A stretch of 64,000 bases of DNA from Eremomyces bilateralis CBS 781.70 (lineage: Eukaryota > Ascomycota > Dothideomycetes > Eremomycetales > Eremomycetaceae), in NCBI RefSeq assembly GCF_010015585.1, contig NW_022985067.1:2138920-2202919 (forward strand). Reading direction: 5' to 3'. Position numbers and translations under genes: made by a program. Positions within the stretch are counted from its first letter, which is position 1, and each line of letters opens with the position of its first letter. Under the pieces are notes generated by a model, which was not told the origin of the DNA, ran no database searches, and saw nothing but the letters and a program-made list of their open reading frames with translations. This document shows positions 49,174 through 59,705 of this stretch, in pieces.

Positions 49174-49661
49174 CTTGTGTTCCGCAATGACCTACTCACT
49201 ATATCAATCTATTTCTGACGTACTTTCCGAGACCACCCCTTTATCTATGCCAAATTGTCCTTGTTCTGAATAAGAAGCGTACCTATATACTGGTTCATTA
49301 TTCCCAGTTTATTCCGCCTTCCGATTCTCTCAACGACTTCTAAATCATTTACAGTCATTCAGAACGGCAGTATCGAGATGCACACCAATTTTTCAGGGGA
49401 AATATTCCCGGTTGCAACATCCTGTCTGTCTAGAATTTTAAATAGAATGGAAGGACATTGCGCTCCGTCGCAATCTTCTGGGCAGTGCAGGCGGGTATTA
49501 TAGGGGACGAACGCACCCTCTGCTAAGGTAGGTATCGACAGCGTCGATATTTGCAAGAGCAAAAATCCAGATCGAATCCAGACGAATGAAGACTTTAGTA
49601 ATACTCCATTGAACATGATCTACTGTGTATGATGCGCGGCATCATCGAGATATCTCGTACC
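49174..49661. other. intergenic, no gene recognised
   Basis: 488 bp of AT-rich sequence upstream of the possible small protein and downstream of the MFS pseudogene. Nothing recognisable. Confidence 0.5.
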
Positions 49662-51060
49662 TTAATTTTTGTGAATGGTTATTCCGAAGAGGGTCTTTTG
49701 CCTCGGCTTCCAGCACACTGCTACCGTACAACTTCCCGCATCTAACGCTTCAAGCAAAGTAAATAACCACCTGTACCCCATAGCACTGACTAACGGATCA
49801 AGGGCAGCAATCACTCCTGCAGCTAAAATGCACCGAGTAATCTTGTTTGATTCGGCCGCAGTTCCTGGGGCATTAGGGAATATGTCCACAATCAAAGCAC
49901 TAAAGGTTTGGAGAAGAATCGTACATTTGCAAGCAATATACCCCTGTAAGAAGAGCAGGATGACGGAGTACAGGATGCGCATGCCTTTCGACGGCCCATC
50001 CGTATCCGACAACCACACACATAGATACCAAAGTTATGGTGATCCGCCTTCGAGAGCGCGCGTGTTCGATCGGAAACTGCGATATATCATCTCCACGAAC
50101 ACAATCGACGGAGAATCCTATTTCCTTAGCAACCTGCTTGTAGTTTCTGTCCATCAATGCGCGTGCAATGAACCCCACGAGAATGATCCCGAGTCCGCCA
50201 GCCAGAAAACAGAGTCCTACTTCTAGTGGATTGTTGCCATGATGCAGAGTAAATATTGGAGTGAGTGAGGTTTGTACGTAGAACCAGAGTGCATACAGAG
50301 AATCAGCGAGCCAGAGAGTAAGAAATGTGTCGAAGAATAACAGACGGATGGAAGGAATAGGGTTGGGCATCATGAAGGTCGCCCTTCCAATAAGGTTCGC
50401 ATTGGTGGTCAAAGTCGGCACTGTCACCACGTTGTCCAGGGATATAGCATCAGTTATGCTCTCATGTATGGATATTCCATTCCCCTGTGAATTTGATCTG
50501 GTTCGTCCTCGTAACTTGATCTTTGCAACAAAACTCCACCATGTTCGCCATACCATGCCAGCCGCGGGAACTGCGCCACTCCCAACTATAGTCCGTCCGG
50601 TCTCTAGCATGGCCCATCCAATGAATAGCACCTCTGGTCCACCAAATATCAGGAGAGTTCGAAAACACCATCTTGGATCTCCGGTGGCCAACGCGGTTCC
50701 ACCACCAATGATCGGACCTATACAAGGTCAGATATTGGTCGCCGTGAGCGTTGGCATCAGATAGGTGCCCCTCTCCGAGTGAACTATAGTATCTACGACA
50801 ATAGCATTGGTGAGCGAAGGCATTGAAGAACCGCCAATGCTTTGGATTGCTCTGAAGACAAGGAGCGTCGTATAGCTTCGATCCACGATTGACAGCACCA
50901 AGTAGCTATAGTGTAAACTGTGAACGTGGCCAAATACACCGGTCGCCGTCGAATGAGTCAGAGAGCGGCGACCAAAATGAAGGAGCAATGCCTTGGAAAA
51001 CTACGAACAGAGTGATGATGGTCAGATTCATGGCCTGGAGTGGGGTTCCTTATCTGTTGC
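49662..51060 (-). pseudogene. broken MFS multidrug-type (DHA1) transporter
   Basis: Broken frames on the minus strand, in order, give an MFS drug:H+ antiporter. They include MNLTIITLFVVFQGIAPSFW, a shifted RRRPVYLATFTVYTIA piece (the loop after helix 2), YTTLLVFRAIQSIGGSSMPSL, then SERGTYLMPTLTATNI. After that comes a TGA at 50730..50728 and PCIGPIIGGGTALATGDPRW, the motif C region of this family. A long stretch then runs to GYGWAVE. A frameshift near 49,990 leads to the last helices (FSALIVDIFPNAPGTAAESN). At least three frame changes and one internal stop, with no plausible introns to explain them, make this a pseudogene. The N-terminal about 80 residues expected in the family are not recognisable. 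Confidence 0.8.
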
Positions 51061-51660
51061 TCAGAAGATCGAGGGTTGGAAAATAAATATTTGCGGTTAG
51101 AGAAGATACAAGCGCGAGATAGCCTAGCAAGCAGACTAGAAGCCGCCGCTGCGAAACAGTTCAGATTGTATATTGGGACGGCGACTCGGGAATGCCATCC
51201 AACTCTGGAGCCTCTGAAAGTAGTGCCGTGGCGATCTCCCTGTTTTTATCCATGTTTCACACGCCGAAAATGCCAAAATGCCGAAATATACCTCGTCACG
51301 ATATAATGATTTGGGTTGTTGAATATTGGTGCGAGTTGTGGCTTTGTGAGTCATTCTAGCTTTTAATGTTGGTGATAGTACGAGTTTTAGGGGCAAGACC
51401 TCTTACTCCGTTGACACTGCAATTCTTTTCGATGTTCCATTGCTCTATGGATACTGACACCCAAGAATACTAATCATTTTATCAATCCTGGACTGGCAAT
51501 AATTGACTCTTACCAAAACGTTCAAACGGGGATAGACCTGCAAAGTAGAAATTGACCGAATGATCTGAAATTCCTGGTACTCATACATCCGGGTATCATT
51601 GTCTAAATTAGAAAACACCCCTAAGAATTGGTGAAAATAATTCTTCTATCGATCATAAAC
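51061..51660. other. intergenic, no gene recognised
   Basis: 600 bp between the MFS pseudogene and the 3' end of the zinc-finger gene. No motif seen; it may contain eroded 5' sequence of the transporter. Confidence 0.5.
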
Positions 51661-54365
51661 TCATTCATGACAGGCAAGTTCTTCAGAAGAACAGTTGCTG
51701 CAAAACTCACGACCGCAAGCAAGACATGCCGAGTATACCTTCTTGAGGTACGGTCCCGAGCCACAACAGCAGATGTGAGCGCTGTCACCTGCGGCACGCT
51801 CCATCCGCAGTGAATATAGCGCAGATGGTGCGATTGCTGTTGTTGATGCCGTTCTCATCTCTCGTCGAGGAGTTTTAGGGGGACGAGGTGGCATCTCTAC
51901 TGGCGACTCATTTTCCCTCCCTCGCTTCTTGCCGACCTCCTCATTCTCCCTTAATATCGTAGTCTTCTCTTCCTTTCTCTCCCCTTTTAGCTTATTCTCC
52001 TCAACACACAACCAAGAATCCACCCGCTTTCCCTCCTTATTAATATGTTCATCAATGTGGGTAAACCGCATCTCCCACGCCTCCGCACCCGTCCCCTCGG
52101 CAGAGAGAATGGTCCGACAGAACCCGCACCAGAAGCGAACTTGACCGTTCCGTCCAATACGGCATTTCTCAACTTCTTCCTCGACCTTGCTTGCAGAACG
52201 GTCGTGCTCCTTGACAAGGTGAGTCAGGTATTCCTCCTTATGGAAGAAGGGCCGCGCGCAGAATTCAGGGAGTCGACCTCGGGCTGGCTGCTGACACCGC
52301 CAGAGCTCCGATTGGAAATGCTGTGAGTTCTCATGTCGTTTCCAGTCGGATTTGCTGCCGAAAGTCTTGCTGCAACGGGGAAAGGTGCAACCATACGGAC
52401 GGCGATGGCGTTTCTTGTGTTTGCTGAGGGCGAGTGATTAGTCATTTGGTCGAGGACAATGTAGAAGGAGCTCACATACTTCATGTCACATTGTCGATCT
52501 GTTGACTTGGAGCATTCATTGCATTGCAGTTTCTTTGTAGTGGATGCCTCAGAGGTCATCGAGGATTTGGACTTTGTGGATTTGGATAGCTTAACAGCGT
52601 TCAGCTTCACAATTTGCAAAATTTTTTGCAATTTCTCGCTGCCGACGATGTTTTTCAATTGCTCCTCAATCTCGTTCAAATTTGTCAGATTGGACTTTTC
52701 CTGCTCATTTGGCGCGGAAGTGTCCTCATTTTCATCATTTCTCTCCATGCCAGTCGGTAAGCCCTCGCACATCTCTGTCATGTCTCCAGGCCCATCAAGT
52801 GTCATGGGCGTGGTCGAATTGGAAATCGGAGCAGTCGTCCCTATCCCAGGAGACCGATCGAGCCTCCCACCCAAGGGTGTCGTCGAATGGCCCTGAAGAG
52901 AAGTATCAATCGAAACCGCCCCTCTTTCAGTCACGGAGATATGATCCACACCTGGGCTGATGGGAGCTATTAAGGTCTCCTGGGTCCTTGCATAGACGCC
53001 GTTGGTATATAAATCAGACGCGGAATACTGGAGCCCACTTGTCCTCCCACTCGGTGTGTCTTCGGTATGTGTGACAAGAATATCCGGAGCAGGTCTGGGA
53101 CTAACTCCTGAAGCTCCTCCAATGCCAATCAAGACATCTTCCATATTCTGTTCATCAGTCTTGGTGTCATGTCCTGGAAACCGAGCCACAGACTCCTGAT
53201 TGGCCGTTTTGGCACTGTCCATGGTTGTCAGCGAAATGTGGTTGACTGAATATCCAAGAACACGAACCTCTCCAGTAATTCATCAACATCCTGATCATCG
53301 TGTATTTTCTTGACATGATTCTTGAAGTTGTCCCATCGCGGCCAGGGTTTGTTGCGTTTATTGCAGTTCTTCGCTGGGCAGTACCAGTATCCACGACCGT
53401 CCTCGATACCGTGTTTGGTCTTCTGGTGCCGTGCAAGATCATTCTTAGTGGAGTAACCCTCTGACCGACCACACAGCTCGCACTTGAAGGGTTTTTGGTG
53501 CTTTTGCATATGTTTCCTGTATAATCTTAGTTACTGTCTCGGTGCAGAGCGACTATGTACGCACGTATACTCAGATTGGTTATTGCATGGGCGACTACAG
53601 ATTTCGCAATTTTTAGGGACGCTTCTCCGGTATGAGGTTCGGCGCGTACCGGTGGTGCTTGGAGGTCGTGCAGATGCCTTTTCTTGGTTCATTTCTGAAG
53701 GCTCAGCACCCGTTTTCCGGTTCCCAAGCCCCTCGTCCAGGTCTGGATACTGAGATTGAACCTCATCTTGACCACCACTGAGTTCCGTAGTGGCAGATGT
53801 GTCCTGATATTGACCAGACACGTAGCTGGATCCCCCTTTCTCAGAACTGGAGCTCGATCGTGCCCTTTGGTTTGGCGACAACAATTGCGCTCGAGGGAAA
53901 ACATCATGAGGCGTTAGACTCTCCCCATAAGTCTGAGGTGCAGAAATGGTAGACACAGCATATTCCTGTTGCTGCTGCAGTGAATTCCATGGCCCTAAAT
54001 CGAATTGGTAGCGACTCAGCGCAGAACTGCCGTATATGCTTGGATTATGGTGGCTGGTAAAGTCCTGAACCGATATCTCTTCAAAGTCCGCGCTTGGAAA
54101 CGAATTGGCCACATGTGGGTAAAACTGTTGGGATGTATGGTTTGTGTATGGAGCCGGGGAGATGCCCATGCGAGAAGAATTTTCTGGAATACTCATATCC
54201 TCCTGTCTCGGCCATGGGGGTGGAGAATGGCTGATGTTGGCATCGCTTGCCTGTACCAAATTGTCAAAGACGAGCCAAAAATAGATAGAATATGGTGCAC
54301 CCTACACGACGCATATGTGATATTCGGTGAGAATGCTGTTCCTGGTATCTAGACTGCTCTGCCAT
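51661..54365 (-). CDS. fungal C2H2 zinc-finger protein with C-terminal Cys cluster, 830 aa
   Basis: Five exons (54365..54306, 54250..53565, 53516..53268, 53214..52480, 52423..51661), with introns of 55, 48, 53 and 56 bp. A disordered Ser/Gln/Pro-rich N-terminus (about 1-215) precedes several fingers: CEICSRPC, FKCELCGRSEGYSTKNDLARHQKTKH, and WYCPAKNCNKRNKPWPRWDNFKNHVKKIH. A second disordered part follows, with CNECSK. Next come CTFPRCSKTFGSKSDWKRHENSQH and WRCQQPARGRLPEFC with HLVKEH. The C-terminus has CCCGSGPY...CLACGREFCSNCSSEE, likely to bind zinc. It is probably a nuclear DNA-binding regulator; targets are unknown. Exon 1 (20 codons) is inferred, because the frame upstream of exon 2 has no ATG. 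The 3' junctions are well supported. Confidence 0.85.
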
Positions 54366-55892
54366 TCGGAATCGCCTGCAAGCTTCCGTATATCTGCTAA
54401 CACCGACGATTCGGAGTGGGTATGGTCTGAACTTCTGCCTCAAGTCAGACAAGGGCAAGCAAGATTCTAGAAAATATTAAAGTGGCGGGTGAAGGCAGAC
54501 ACAGAGAATAAATAGCAAAGCCTCGAGGCCTAACGTTATGAAAATCAACGTACCTGGAATGCGACTGAGAAATCCAGTCCAGCTAGCTGTACAGAGTAGA
54601 ATAAGTCAAAGTTATGTCCAGCCAGCCGTGTTCAGGACATGAAACAGTTCGTGCAAAGGTCGAAGGTCGGATTGGGGATGAGGTTAATTATCTTCTCGTC
54701 CCAACTTTCCTCACCGCCGGTACCTAGGCTGACAGAGCAAGTCAAGGGCAAGCCGGTGAGCGCCTTCGAGGCTCCATACAGAGGGTGCATCGGGTAACAG
54801 TTAGAGAGTGAGGCATGCATGCAGGAGGAGGAATCAGGCGAAGGGATGGACGAGACAAAAGGCTTAAAAGGCAACCGGAAGACCCGCGCCGGAAAGAGAA
54901 AGCGACATACCATTTAAGAACATCCCTAAACGTTGACCTTATTCAAGAGCCCGGCCCAATAATTGAGTCCATCGCTTCCATCGAATGCGTCAGTGCCACA
55001 TGGAGTTTCTGTAACCATTCATCTGCGTCATACAAATTCGCTATACGCTGTGACCAGGGTAGAATCTGCCTGGGATCGTACAAATGACCCATATTCGTCC
55101 ATAGACGAATCATGTTAAGGATTCTAAAGCCGTTGGATTGGGATTCTGGGAGTTAATGCGGACTGAGTCTCTTGTCAGCGGCCTCCTCGCGGGAATGTGG
55201 GTGGAGATGCGGCCTTTCAGCCAACCACAGGGGAGGAGGAATGCCACCTGGAGGGCGAAAAGGGCGGCCTCCCAACGGACAAAGTGCTTCATTCGTGAAT
55301 GCGGCAGTAGGTATGTATCGGAACTCGCCAAGTACAGCAGGGGGCTGTGCAACAAATTTGAATCCGAAGGGAGTGAAACAGGTTTGTTCAGCATATTAAG
55401 ATAATGATATTGAGATTGGATAGTGAGTGCTCTGTGTATGTATAACCAGTTCGTTTTGAGATTAGAGACCACCTGCACCACGATTTTGTGACCTTGTCAT
55501 ATAAGCGGCCTCATTATTCAGGACCCGACACGAAGTTACATGTGTAAATGATCAAGATATTGGCCGTTACGCTCACTGGCCTTAAACGTTACTGGTATCA
55601 AATCGTAGCATCGTAGAACAAAGAAAATGCCCCAATAGCGAGCGTACAAGTCATCCGTGAACTTCCACCGCCCCAATGACTGTAATCTCCTCCAGTCTAT
55701 CTTCGTGCTGCCCAAAATGAAATGCCTAGCGCCTAAGGCTAAAACTCCTCCGGCCCGGCGGCTGTTCATCTTTCTCACCGGTCACCCCCTGCACCGCCTG
55801 CATTGGCATACTTGCTGATCGTGGCGGTAGAAACCCGCTCTATGGCATCGATCTCATGATCAAGATCCTTTCCACTATCCGCGTCGCATTCC
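54366..55892. other. intergenic between two zinc-finger genes
   Basis: 1.5 kb with no gene recognised; open frames are short and motif-free. It is presumably the promoter of the 830-aa gene and the 3' flank of the 1270-aa gene. Confidence 0.5.
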
Positions 55893-58800
55893 CTATCCCT
55901 GGTAACCGTAGCCCGGCTGCCCTTGCGGCCTCAAATAAGGTGACCGCTGCGCCTGCCCAAAGCCTTGGTTCGTCATCCCCAAGTGCTGCTGTGCGTTCCA
56001 GACGGGCCCCGGGCCCGAGCTCGCCTGGCCATAGAATGAAGCGGACTGCGCCATGCCAGTCATGTCGCCCATCTCATCCGTGTAACCACCCGTCGCGTCG
56101 ACCGGAATCGGCGATGAGAACATCTGCTGCGCCTGCTGGGCAGCAGGTGTCGATGATCCGTACCCACCCACACCATAGCCGACCGTCTCCTCGGGTGGGG
56201 AGAGGGTGAGCTCGCTCATTTCGCCGCCGTTGGGTTGGCACATGGGCATTTGAAGACCCGGGTAGGTGCTGTAAGTGCTTGGAGAGGGTGACGTGGTGAA
56301 TTGGAAGTTGCTCGGTTGCGGTAAGGGAGAAGCGGAATTCCGGTACGTGTTAAGTGGTTGTTGAGGGGGAGGGTAGGTGTGCATGACCTGGAAGTTGCTC
56401 GCCGACGAGCTGCGGGACATTGGGTTCGAGTATGCAGATGGGTCGAGCGAGATGTTCGTGAGAGGTTCTTCGTACTGAATGGCTCCTGGCTCATCGTAGA
56501 GGAATGTAGGAAGATCTCGTGGAACTGGGGTAGCTTTGAGGCTAGCATTGGATGCGGTAGGTGTTCGTCCTGAAAGGTGTTGCGCCATCGCGCGTGGTGC
56601 AGGTCCATCGATAGGGCTGACTATTGTATTGATATCAACCTCTTTCGCCTCAATGAGCGGCAAAATCGGCATGCTGATCTGCTCCATGTGCTTCGCGAGA
56701 TGAACCGTGAGCTTCTTCCACGTATTGCAGATGTTTCCGCAAAATCGACACGCTTCTTCTCTCGGCAGTTTCGCGGTATCATGTCGGCATTTTTCTACTA
56801 GAGCCCAAATGTCGTCCGTAGGATCTTCTGCGCTCGGCCACGCACCGTTGAACTCGGGTCCAACAGCCGGCGAACGAGCACCGGATCCACCATTTCGCCC
56901 AGTGCGGACCTTTGGTTCAGGCACTTTATGCTCGCGGACGAGATGCTGGACGAAATTGTCCTTCCGGTAGCAAGTATGCGCGCATTCGCCGATGTTGCAT
57001 GTCCAGCTTTCCAACTGCCTGTGCCGTTCGTTTTCGTGCCTCACCCAATCTGCCTTGCGCTTGAATGATTTTGGCTCCGAGCAGTTCGGGAACGTGCAAG
57101 TGAACGGCTGCACATCTTCGTGGACATGTTTGGTCCAGTCGGACGGCTTGTTGGATTTTTTTACCTTGAAACAGAGCGGGCATTCGAATTCAGCCGGAAG
57201 TCGCTTGACGGGCGGAATCGGGACGCCGGACGGAAATTGAGCGGCGATGATTGTGCCTTCGCTGGTGACCTCGATATCCTCCTCCGTCATTCCAGGAGCC
57301 ATGATCTGGAATCCGACGAAAGGAGTTTCCGAGTCCTTATTGCCAACTCGTGGAGGAAGCAGCTTCGATTCACCACCAAGTGCAAAGCAATACGGGTGGG
57401 CAGCACATTTGCCTTTCTGGACAGCTTTGTGATGCTTGACCTTGAAATCCAGCAGTCTCTTATAACGCTTGACCTGCTCGGATGCGATCCGCTCCAACAA
57501 ATACTCTGCCAACCTCGGGTTGAGCTTCCGAGCATGTTCCTTGAAGCCAGCGAAATTCGGAACAATTGGATCAAGCCTGATAGCGAGGTCCATGAAAACG
57601 GGATCTTTCGCTTGATCCCCTTCATTCTCGCTATCCTCGTCATCTGCGTTGGCCATCGGTTGCGTTGAAGACCGACGAACACCAAGTCCAACCTCATTTG
57701 CAGGAGATGCAAGAGTGACAAGCGGTGGCCCTCCATGCTGCGTCATCAATTCTGCCAGGCCTGGAGATTTACCAAGATCGCTCTTGCTCCTGTTCCGCCG
57801 GATTGCATTCTTCGCCGACCGCCACGGAGTGGATGAATGACCTGCGGCGCTGCCAGGCGTGAGTTCGTTCTTCGCAACTGTTAGGTTGGTGTCCAGCTTC
57901 GGCGACTTCGGCCGTCCCCAGCTGCCAATCCTCTTCGGAGCTGATAATTTCTCCGGTTCATTTGGCGTTGGAGATGCTGGGTCTTTCAGTGGTTGCTTGT
58001 CAACAGTGCTATTCTTCCGCTTCAGGACATTGCTGTTGTTCCGCTTCGGGAGGATGTTCTCAAGGAAACTTCCGCGCCGTTCTCGCTTGGTTGATTTCAT
58101 TTTGTCAGTTGATGTTCGGGCTGGCTTGGAGATGACTCCTGATGCAGCGTATATGCTTCCAATGTCGGACTCGCTCATCCTCCGGGAGCCAATAGTTGCC
58201 GCGAGAGATGCAGATTCGATATCCTTTGCGCGTCGCCTGAATCTCATCATAGCCGCGTTGGATGTCGGAGGTTGGTATGGTACTTCCTCTTCCTGCAGAT
58301 TCAGAGCATCACCCCAAGGCTTCATCACCTGCGATGGCGGCCTCTCCGCGATGGCAAATGCAACGTCATCCTTGATAGATGCGAGGTCTGCCGCAGGAGA
58401 TTCGGGTTCCTCATCAGACTCTGAGTAATCTTCCGCATCATCAAGCTCGCTTGGAACGTCTAGGTAGACGCCTGGCCCAGGAATGCCATCATCAACTCTG
58501 CGACCGGGGAACAAAGTCATCCCTAAACCGTTGCTGGACGGCGCATCGTTTGTACTCTTCGCACGTCGTCGTCCGGCGATTCTCCTCCTGGTGGCCTTGG
58601 GCGATAGTGGGTTAGGATCGCCTGCTTCGCTGCCCACATCGCTGCGATCGAGCCAGTCCTCCACTTCGGCCTTCTTCTCATCCATCGCCCGTCTCAATTC
58701 CTGCTCCTCGATCGACGGAACATAAAGGTTGCGCATTTCCTTGCGGGTTTTCGGGTTGAGGCCGCCTTGGCGAGAGCCATCATCTACCACCCACGATCCG

Positions 58801-59705
58801 TCGTCCTCGTTTCTTTTGACTGCCCGAACTTGGGTAGCGGCTGGCTCATCCTCGGACGACGAGTCGTCTGACTCGTCATCTTCCTCCACAGGGAAATGCG
58901 GAGAGAGGTGAAGGTTCGACCGTTTACCCCCTGCGCTCCGCTTGCTGTGGGTTCTATTTAACAAGGATTGGGGTTGCGATTCGTCTCCGCTGAAATCCAC
59001 CGTCTCCACCCTCACAATCGGACTGATCAATTGCACAGGAGGTTGTGAGACACCAACAGAGCTTGCCGACGGGCTGTTGGAAAATGATGAGCTATAGGCC
59101 TGATGGTCGGGGGATGTTTTGGACATGTCGAGGCGATTGATCGCTTTGTTAAGAAGACCTGGCCCTCTTTTCTCGGCTTGTGCAGGCGACACAAACTGTC
59201 CTGCATCTTGAAACGGTGCAGGACTGGAGTAATTCGTGAGACTCGGTGAAATGTGGTGAGATTCCGATGGTGCACTGGACGCAAATTGTCCGGTCACATC
59301 CGCAAATGCTGTGGCCATGGTCGAGTCCTGAGTTCCAAAAGTTGTTTGAAGTTCTGGGGGTACTCCTTCGTTGAGGTTGAGGAGCTGCATATTCAGGTAT
59401 TGGTCCTCCAATCTGGGTGTATTATATTGGCTGTAATCTGAGAATTGTTGGTCCGAGAGGTAGGTTTCGGGGCTCAAATGGTCGTGGGCAGATCCAATTG
59501 AAGGGGAAAGGTTGCTCCCCAATATCGTCCCGGGTGAATATACCGAGCCATCCACATCCTGCAAGTAGTTTGCTGATTGATCTGGAAACGCGCCCGGTTC
59601 GACACTCACGTTGGGAACCATAAGTGAGATATTTGAGTTGGCCGCTTGGCCCTGGTAGTCATACGATGAGCTACCGCTCTGTCGGCGATTGTGATTATTT
59701 GCCAT
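55893..59705 (-). CDS. large C2H2 zinc-finger protein, 1270 aa
   Basis: A single long exon. The start is the ATG before ANNHNRRQ at 59705; the open frame extends to 59906 but has no ATG there. The N-terminal two thirds are disordered, with acidic (EEDDESDDSSSEDEP) and Ser/Lys-rich patches and PKRNNSNVLKRKN basic motifs. A helical module (about 770-830; RLAEYLLERIASEQVKRYKRLL, then CAAHPYCFALGG) precedes zinc fingers. These are FECPLCFKV, FTCTFPNCSEPKSFKRKADW with RHENERH, WTCNIGECAHTCYRKDNF with HLVREH, and CRFCGNICNTWKKLTVHLAKH. The C-terminus is Pro/Gln/Ser/Tyr-rich. It is presumably a nuclear regulator; the pathway is unknown. The finger block resembles that of the neighbouring 830-aa protein. 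Confidence 0.9.
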   Translation of the reverse strand: MANNHNRRQSGSSSYDYQGQAANSNISLMVPNVSVEPGAFPDQSANYLQDVDGSVYSPGTILGSNLSPSIGSAHDHLSPETYLSDQQFSDYSQYNTPRLEDQYLNMQLLNLNEGVPPELQTTFGTQDSTMATAFADVTGQFASSAPSESHHISPSLTNYSSPAPFQDAGQFVSPAQAEKRGPGLLNKAINRLDMSKTSPDHQAYSSSFSNSPSASSVGVSQPPVQLISPIVRVETVDFSGDESQPQSLLNRTHSKRSAGGKRSNLHLSPHFPVEEDDESDDSSSEDEPAATQVRAVKRNEDDGSWVVDDGSRQGGLNPKTRKEMRNLYVPSIEEQELRRAMDEKKAEVEDWLDRSDVGSEAGDPNPLSPKATRRRIAGRRRAKSTNDAPSSNGLGMTLFPGRRVDDGIPGPGVYLDVPSELDDAEDYSESDEEPESPAADLASIKDDVAFAIAERPPSQVMKPWGDALNLQEEEVPYQPPTSNAAMMRFRRRAKDIESASLAATIGSRRMSESDIGSIYAASGVISKPARTSTDKMKSTKRERRGSFLENILPKRNNSNVLKRKNSTVDKQPLKDPASPTPNEPEKLSAPKRIGSWGRPKSPKLDTNLTVAKNELTPGSAAGHSSTPWRSAKNAIRRNRSKSDLGKSPGLAELMTQHGGPPLVTLASPANEVGLGVRRSSTQPMANADDEDSENEGDQAKDPVFMDLAIRLDPIVPNFAGFKEHARKLNPRLAEYLLERIASEQVKRYKRLLDFKVKHHKAVQKGKCAAHPYCFALGGESKLLPPRVGNKDSETPFVGFQIMAPGMTEEDIEVTSEGTIIAAQFPSGVPIPPVKRLPAEFECPLCFKVKKSNKPSDWTKHVHEDVQPFTCTFPNCSEPKSFKRKADWVRHENERHRQLESWTCNIGECAHTCYRKDNFVQHLVREHKVPEPKVRTGRNGGSGARSPAVGPEFNGAWPSAEDPTDDIWALVEKCRHDTAKLPREEACRFCGNICNTWKKLTVHLAKHMEQISMPILPLIEAKEVDINTIVSPIDGPAPRAMAQHLSGRTPTASNASLKATPVPRDLPTFLYDEPGAIQYEEPLTNISLDPSAYSNPMSRSSSASNFQVMHTYPPPQQPLNTYRNSASPLPQPSNFQFTTSPSPSTYSTYPGLQMPMCQPNGGEMSELTLSPPEETVGYGVGGYGSSTPAAQQAQQMFSSPIPVDATGGYTDEMGDMTGMAQSASFYGQASSGPGPVWNAQQHLGMTNQGFGQAQRSPYLRPQGQPGYGYQG

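Noticed and set aside
54251-54259. Start of the 830-aa zinc-finger protein at 54259
   Set aside because: The codon is TTG and lies on a TACAG splice acceptor; a 20-codon exon with a real ATG lies just upstream.
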